Source: Larus michahellis (Eukaryota > Chordata > Aves > Charadriiformes > Laridae). From it: a stretch of 64,000 bases of DNA. The stretch covers positions 66,567,142-66,631,141 of the forward strand of contig NC_133896.1 of assembly GCF_964199755.1 (NCBI RefSeq). Direction: 5' to 3'. A model generated the notes under the pieces. It saw nothing but the letters and a program-made list of their open reading frames with translations. It was not told where the DNA came from and searched no databases. Both the position numbers and the translations under genes were made by a program. Shown here one piece after another: positions 59,415 through 64,000 of the stretch (the first letter of the stretch is position 1; each line of letters begins with the position of its first letter).

Positions 59415-59640
59415 AGTGCCCAGGCTTTGATCTAATTCCAGTTGGAGCCATTGAAATAATATCTCTCAGTTACCCTGGCATTTACCCTGACGTACTGAAC
59501 TGCACTTGGACAATTTATTCTGCTTGAGGAAATAAGCTGAAGGCTGTACTTAACGATTTTGTAACTGAGGATGCAATGGATTGCATTGGGATCATTTGAG
59601 TGTTTATGGTGGACCACATCTCTCTCTTCAAGGCTTCTGG
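59415..59640 (+). pseudogene. OVCH1: OVCH1 relic: CUB5 first and middle exon (stop, frameshift)
   Basis: The acceptor is TTTTAAG and the donor GTAGGT. It reads CPGFDLIPVGAIEIISLSYP, GIYPDVLNCTWTIYSA, TGA (59525-59527), GNKLKAVLNDFVTEDAMDC, then shifts near 59590 to WDHLSVYGGPHLS. The YPGIYP-x-x-x-x-C-x-W start and the D-x-L-x-V-Y-GG middle are both CUB hallmarks. One 226-base exon carries what CUB2 splits into two. Confidence 0.88.
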
Positions 59641-60114
59641 GTAGGTTGAACTGCATGTTCATTTACTGTCTTCCTCTTCTGATCCCTTTTATTTACTGAA
59701 GGTGACCAAATTCCCTTCAGTTGTGGGGTATGGGAGGCAGGGAGGAGGGCAACGCTCTCTGATTAGTCCCTGCATGGCAGGGCCAAGTGACAGCAGGCTT
59801 CCTGAGAGCTGCTGAGAGCAGCTCTTGTCACCCGGGGCTTCTTCAGTAGAAGTGGCCTGGACTCAGCAGCTCTTGACTTCCAGCATCATGGCTGTATCTG
59901 AGGGGATGCTTCTATCAATCCTTCTTTGAAACCCTTTGTTCCTTAACCCTTTGCATCTTGGTACTTGTCTCACTCTGTGTCTGAAATAGTTTGAGCAGAT
60001 GCCGCTGTGCCATATGGACATCAGGATCTTTGGGTACAGAAATGTTCACTGAAATGGCTTCATGCCTTCTTCGTTCTCCCACTGTCTCCTGCCTTTTTCC
60101 TCTCTCGTAAGTAG

Positions 60115-60227
60115 ACATTTAGAGAACTGGTTATTGAAGTCATCTCACTAAAGTATGAGAGATGCACTCTCATAGAGCATGAGAACAATTTGGCCATTGC
60201 ACTAGGCTTCACCTCTTCAGCCCGGGT
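60115..60227 (+). pseudogene. orphan exon-like segment within OVCH1 relic
   Basis: After GTAAGTAG, an open frame reads FRELVIEVISLKYERCTLIE and HENNLAIALGFTSSA before GGTAGG. It has CUB-like or protease-like spacing (L-x-IEVISL...C, then NLAIALG), but it lies between CUB5 segments that already account for that domain. It may be a duplicated exon remnant or chance. I cannot assign it. Confidence 0.25.
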
Positions 60228-60421
60228 AGGGAATGATATTGCATAGGCCACTAGAGATGTACCTCTTGAAAGACCTCAGAGAAATCCTGGCATCCACTAG
60301 TACCTCTGAGTATGACAAAGCTTGGATTAAAAAGTCTGTCCCTGGAAACAAGTGTAGGGGCTGCCTCTCAAACTACTTGGCAATGACTACAACTACAGTA
60401 TTTTCTTCTTCCCCTCACCAG

Positions 60422-60540
60422 GAAACTTAACGTGGCCGGACAATATCTTGTAGCATGTTCTCCGGCAGCAGCTTCCTGATGCCGCATTTCAAAACCGATG
60501 AATCTGTGGGATACAGAGACTTCAAAATCCTTCTTGAAGT
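60422..60540 (+). pseudogene. OVCH1: OVCH1 relic: CUB5 last exon (stop, frameshift)
   Basis: The acceptor is CCTCACCAG. It reads GNLTWPDNIL, then TAG (60451-60453), and after a shift MFSGSSFLMPHFKTDESVGY and RDFKILLEVL. S-x-x-F-x-x-x-F-x-TD-x-S-x-x-Y-x-x-FK is the CUB C-terminal pattern. The donor is not clear, so the 3' edge is approximate. Confidence 0.82.
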
Positions 60541-61303
60541 GTTGTGTCAGCAGCCAAGGCAGTGAGCTGGAAGGCAGCAGCCAATGTAAGTAAGGCTCTG
60601 GGTCTTTCCCTGCCTATGCCACGAAGCAATCCTGTTGTTAAAAATGTATTGAAGGTTACAGGCAGGGACATTCGTAATGTTTATTTGCTGAATGAGCTTC
60701 CCCAAAAGCTGTTGTCTGAGGTCACTTCAAGATATTCTTCCGTGCTCTGATGCACCCAAAACTGCAGCAAGTTAATTTAGTGCTCACCCCAGGCACTTCA
60801 CACTAGGTGGTAGTCCTCTTATCTCTGCTGTTCTCACTGCCACCAAGCCAAATACAGAAACGTCCCTGAGGAATGGCTGTTTATTTAAACTAGTTGTTGG
60901 GTCGGCTTGTTTTTGTTTTAAGCAGATGCTTATTGGGAGGAACGATTGGTGTCAGCATGTAACTGACCTCTGATTAATTAATAACCACTGTCTGGAACCT
61001 GACACTATAAACAGGAAGCAGAATGCTGAACAATTTAATCTATCTCTGCTAACTTTTGCTCGAGAGCTTGGTTGCCTTTACTAGAGGGTTGTACCTTTTC
61101 CTGGGGCACCCAGATGGGATAGAGGGAGCCTGTTATACAAAGGTTAATTCCCATGGCGCGATCCAGAGTGCCACCAAAAGAGGGGAAATAGGAGATGTGT
61201 TGTATCTCAGCCCTTAAAAATCTCAGTAGGTTTCTCCAAACCAACTCAACCAATGACAAGCTTCTGATGGACTTATTTTCTGTTAAATCTTTTTTCCCCC
61301 TAG
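60541..61303 (+). other. OVCH1: OVCH1 relic intron
   Basis: A 760-base intron with nothing recognised. Confidence 0.55.
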
Positions 61304-61336
61304 ACTTATCCTTTGCATTACCAGTTTCTGAGGAAA
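61304..61336 (+). pseudogene. OVCH1: OVCH1 relic: 33-base linker exon before protease domain 3
   Basis: The acceptor is TTTTTCCCCCTAG and the donor GTAAGC. It reads LSFALPVSEE in the frame that leaves one A. That base joins CA of the exon at 61995 to make a Thr codon and keeps the protease 3 frame. It has no motif of its own, but the splice sites and phase are good. Confidence 0.45.
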
Positions 61337-61994
61337 GTAAGCACTGTTCACTTCTAGTTTTGTTTCTTTCCTTTCTCATGCTAACACCTCTGTGATCAGT
61401 GAAATCTGGTGGTGGTGGGATACAGGTTATTTATGCACTGTTTAATTTGGAGACAGTTGGGAACACTTTAGTGAACTACTTTTAGAAAATGGAGACTTAC
61501 TGTAATGGAAACACTTCATAAATACAGTTTTGTCTAAAAAAAGGGGTCAGGAAATGCTTGTCACCTGCAGAATGTGACTTCCTGAAAAATCTGTGGAGAG
61601 CTGCTTACCCAGTACATGTTGCCCATACACGTCTGGGACATCAAGGTTCAAGTCCTTCCTGAACTGGTATTAGTTGAGGACTTTATTTTTTGGCATACCA
61701 TGTATGGACAGCTTCTGTTCTTTTGAAGGGAAAATCAGAGCAAAGTATTCCCAACTCTCTCCAATACAGAGGCTTCAATCCCACCAGTGGGCTGTTGTGG
61801 AGCCTTTGGTGGACATGGCTGTCCAGAATGATTGGTGGACTGGAGCCAATTGGATTGGTGATTGGATTGGTCTTGGAGCATATTAGCTCACCTGGCTGTG
61901 ACCAATTTTCTTTAACAAAAAAACCCAACCCAAACCAACCAAAATATCCTCACTAACAGTGAGGAAGTAATTCCAGAGAAATGTAAATTTCCAG
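61337..61994 (+). other. OVCH1: OVCH1 relic intron
   Basis: A 660-base intron with a GATTGG-rich stretch near 61840-61875 and a CAACC-like stretch near 61920-61943. No exon is seen. Confidence 0.55.
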
Positions 61995-62335
61995 CAGTGG
62001 ATCCATTCCATGTGCTGGGGCCTGCAACAAGTACTAAATCGCTGGCCGACCCATGTGGGAAGCCCAGTATGGGTGAAAGCAGCTGGTGAACCCTGGTGTC
62101 CTGGCCCTGTCTGGCCAGCCTGCAGTGTGAGGGTCAACACTTCTGTAGAGGCTTTCTAATTGATGAAAGATGGGTCCTGACAGTGGCACGCTGTAACTTC
62201 AGGTGGGCAATGTCCTCTCACCCCAGAGCATGCAAGGTTATAAGTCTTGAAGTGTTGCTTCACTGGTGCCCCAGTGTTTCTTTGCAGCAAATGTTACAAG
62301 GGAACATTGGACTCTTCCTGTTGTCTGAACTATGA
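61995..62335 (+). pseudogene. OVCH1: OVCH1 relic: protease domain 3, His and Asp regions (stop, His to Arg, Asp to Asn)
   Basis: After TTTCCAG the frame reads VDPFHVLGPATSTKSLADPC and GKPSMGESSW, then TGA (62087-62089), then VSWPCLASLQCEGQHFC, RGFLIDERWVLTVARCNF and VISLEVLLH...GNIGLFLLSEL before TGA 62333. SWP-x-x-ASLQ, HFC-x-GFLIDERWVLT and the C are typical of a chymotrypsin-like domain. The catalytic His is Arg (CGC, 62189-62191), and the Asp before I-x-L is Asn (AAC, 62303-62305). A possible donor lies at 62203, yet the frame runs straight through to the Asp region with about eight residues fewer than usual, so an intron or exon piece seems to have been deleted. Confidence 0.85.
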
Positions 62336-62496
62336 GTTTTTTAGACTGAAAAATGTGTTTGTTTTCCCTCTTCCTTGCCCAGTGCTCAGACAAAACAGTT
62401 CTGGGGAAATAAATACTTGTTGCCAACTGTGAAAGATTACCCCATGCTTGTGGAAGCCATGCTCACATGCTATGCCTTTGGTGGGTTTCCCTTCAG

Positions 62497-62609
62497 AAAT
62501 GGCACTCCTGGAGCTGCAGAAACCCATTGAGTCATGTACTGCTTGGAGCCCACCATATTCAGCTGTGCTGGGGTTAATGAGCATAATAAGACCCTGACAT
62601 GGGGCACAG
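62497..62609 (+). pseudogene. OVCH1: OVCH1 relic: protease domain 3, CAG exon (frameshifted)
   Basis: The acceptor is CCCTTCAG and the donor GTGTGT. It reads MALLELQKPIESCTA in one frame and, past about 62535, LEPTIFSCAGVNEHNKTLTW in another. The L-x-L-x-x-PI-x-S-x-x-C and CAGV segments match the region before the GDSGG box of a serine protease. The final GDSGG exon was not found in the remaining 1.4 kb. Confidence 0.75.
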
Positions 62610-64000
62610 GTGTGTGGGGAGGGGGGCGGGAGGGCACTTGTGTATCTTACACACTAAGGGATGCTAGGAGTGAAATGAACAGTGAGCCTTCAGACAGGCT
62701 TGTTTCCTATTACCTGGTTAAAATACAGCATGAGGGTTAGGAATGCTTCTGCTGCTGTCAACAGGCTTTAAATCAGGCTTATCCAAGCAGACTTGCCTGT
62801 GCCTTTAACGTATAAGTGTAGGCTAGATGTGATCTTGAGAATAGCAAAGATCACCTGTTCTACCTGTCTTCCCAACCTGTCACAGCTCTACTATTGACCA
62901 TTGAAGTTAACGAGCCAAAAATAAGCCTGTGTGTCCCAAGGGAGCTGCTCTTATTTTCCTCTCCACAAAGATCGGTATGCACAGCACTAATATGATATGC
63001 ACCTCTGTGCTGGTGGCAAAGTAATGTCTGAGATAGCAGGGGCTGAAATTTAAAGACAAAGCTTTTCAGTTGCCTGTGCTCTCTGTCTAAACCACAGAAT
63101 ACTCTTGTCAGAGGAATATTTTACTGCAGTGTATCATTTAGATTTTACACAATGAAGTGCAAAGCTTGCATAAGGGCTGAGAGAAATTACTCCTTCCAAT
63201 TTGCTATGTGCAACTTGGGGCAGGACTTGGGGGAAGGAAAGGGGAAGAACTGAAGACAAATGTTAAGCAGTGGGGAACTGTGATCTAAATAGAGCTGGGG
63301 CACAAGAACGGAGCACGTGAATAAGGAGGCTATATAAGCATACGGATCTCGCCATGTCCTGTTAATAGTATCCACAAAGAAAATGGCACAGTCCTTTCAA
63401 GAGCTGCCTAACTACCTGCACCGATGATGGGAGGCTTCTGCACTCAAGGAGCGAGGTCCTAGGGCAAACTGGCCTGAGGAAATTGTCTTCCCTTAACCCT
63501 CTAGATCCATGTATCTTTGGAGGGTGTCCTCTCTCATCTTCTTAAAAACAGCTTTCAAAAGATTGACTGTGCTGTGGCCTCACAGTGGTATTAGGAGAAA
63601 GCCAGATTTGACTCATTAAAACAGCACTCTCAGGCATCCAGCGAGTACAGCGAGGGAGCACATACATTATTAAATCTCTGTCTCATCTGTTTTGCAGTCT
63701 GGTTATGGGAAATTTGGGAGGAGGGGAAGTGAAGCAGGCAGTTGAGGCAAGAAAAGCAGGGCACTGACATAAGAAAGAGCAGGGAAGCCGTACCTGGTGT
63801 CGATGGGAATTTGCTTTCCAACACAGGCGGTTCTGGGGCAACAACTTGCTCACCAGGCAGCGGGGAGGAAGAAAGTACTGCCGCAAGATGCTTAACAGCA
63901 GGATGGGGGGAGACGGGAGCTGGCAGTAAGCACAGGTTACTCGGACATGAAAGAGCACATTTGACCTATCGAGGGCAGTGCTGCCCCCCTCCCTCTCCCC
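62610..64000. other. downstream of last recognised OVCH1 remnant
   Basis: I searched here for the missing Ser exon of protease domain 3 and for a poly(A) context, and found neither convincingly. No repeat or other gene is recognised up to the window edge. Confidence 0.5.

Larger units (their letters stand above)
24674..62609 (+). pseudogene. OVCH1: OVCH1 (ovochymase 1) unitary pseudogene, whole locus
   Basis: Ordered exon remnants spell a signal-peptide-like exon, a trypsin-like domain (27259-35813), CUB1-CUB2 (37763-42170), a second trypsin-like domain (42659-46394), CUB3-CUB5 (51142-60540) and a third trypsin-like domain (61304-62609). Human OVCH1 sits beside TMTC1 in the same relative order and orientation, and domains 1, 2 and CUB3-4 align with it exon for exon. 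Ovochymases are secreted egg polyproteases; the three-protease, five-CUB plan is, as I recall, that of Xenopus ovochymase. In-frame stops are seen at 28362, 33496, 35665, 55183, 59525, 60451 and 62087, and frameshifts near 27340, 31545, 34547, 38780, 42141, 46341, 59590 and 62535. Catalytic and cysteine residues are also lost. No full-length protein is possible. Segments may still be transcribed. Confidence 0.9.

Noticed and set aside
62610..64000. Search for the GDSGG exon of protease domain 3
   Set aside because: No G-D/x-S-G-G-like box in any + strand frame was convincing. The exon is lost, lies beyond the window, or is too diverged to see.

Overview
This is vertebrate nuclear DNA and almost certainly avian. 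Split GT-AG exons lie in long introns, and CR1 retroposons of several ages and both orientations are scattered through the window. Several CR1 copies carry the 3' end typical of birds, finishing in repeats of the ATTCTATG type. There is no bacterial-style gene arrangement, no RNA gene and no CRISPR array.

Left part (1-17367): the 3' half of TMTC1 on the + strand. Eight exons (4484-17367) join in consistent phase into 323 codons plus a stop. They encode the C-terminal TPR array and tail of this ER-membrane protein family, which is linked to protein O-mannosylation. A long AT-rich 3' UTR probably follows, to about 22.48 kb. The first 4.5 kb is upstream intron with an old CR1. A CpG-rich patch sits just downstream of the first exon seen.

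Right part (24674-62609): a large decayed gene on the same strand that I identify as ovochymase 1 (OVCH1), the expected neighbour of TMTC1 in vertebrates. About 27 exon remnants can be read in order: signal-peptide-like exon, trypsin-like domain 1, CUB1, CUB2, trypsin-like domain 2, CUB3, CUB4, CUB5 and trypsin-like domain 3. This is the three-protease, five-CUB layout I recall for amphibian ovochymase. It is longer than the human protein, which as I recall ends in the CUB region. The copy has at least eight in-frame stops, several frameshifts, lost conserved cysteines, and a lost catalytic Asp in all three protease domains. I call it a unitary pseudogene. Some CUB exons are still open and in phase.

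The introns and flanks hold CR1 copies (889-1660, 15681-15960, 23825-24145, 31697-32115, 45683-46128, 49648-49804) and one LTR-like element (29467-30138). The remaining intervals show no gene I can support. The strongest candidate for something undescribed is the OVCH1 relic: its third protease domain and its mixed pattern of intact and broken exons.
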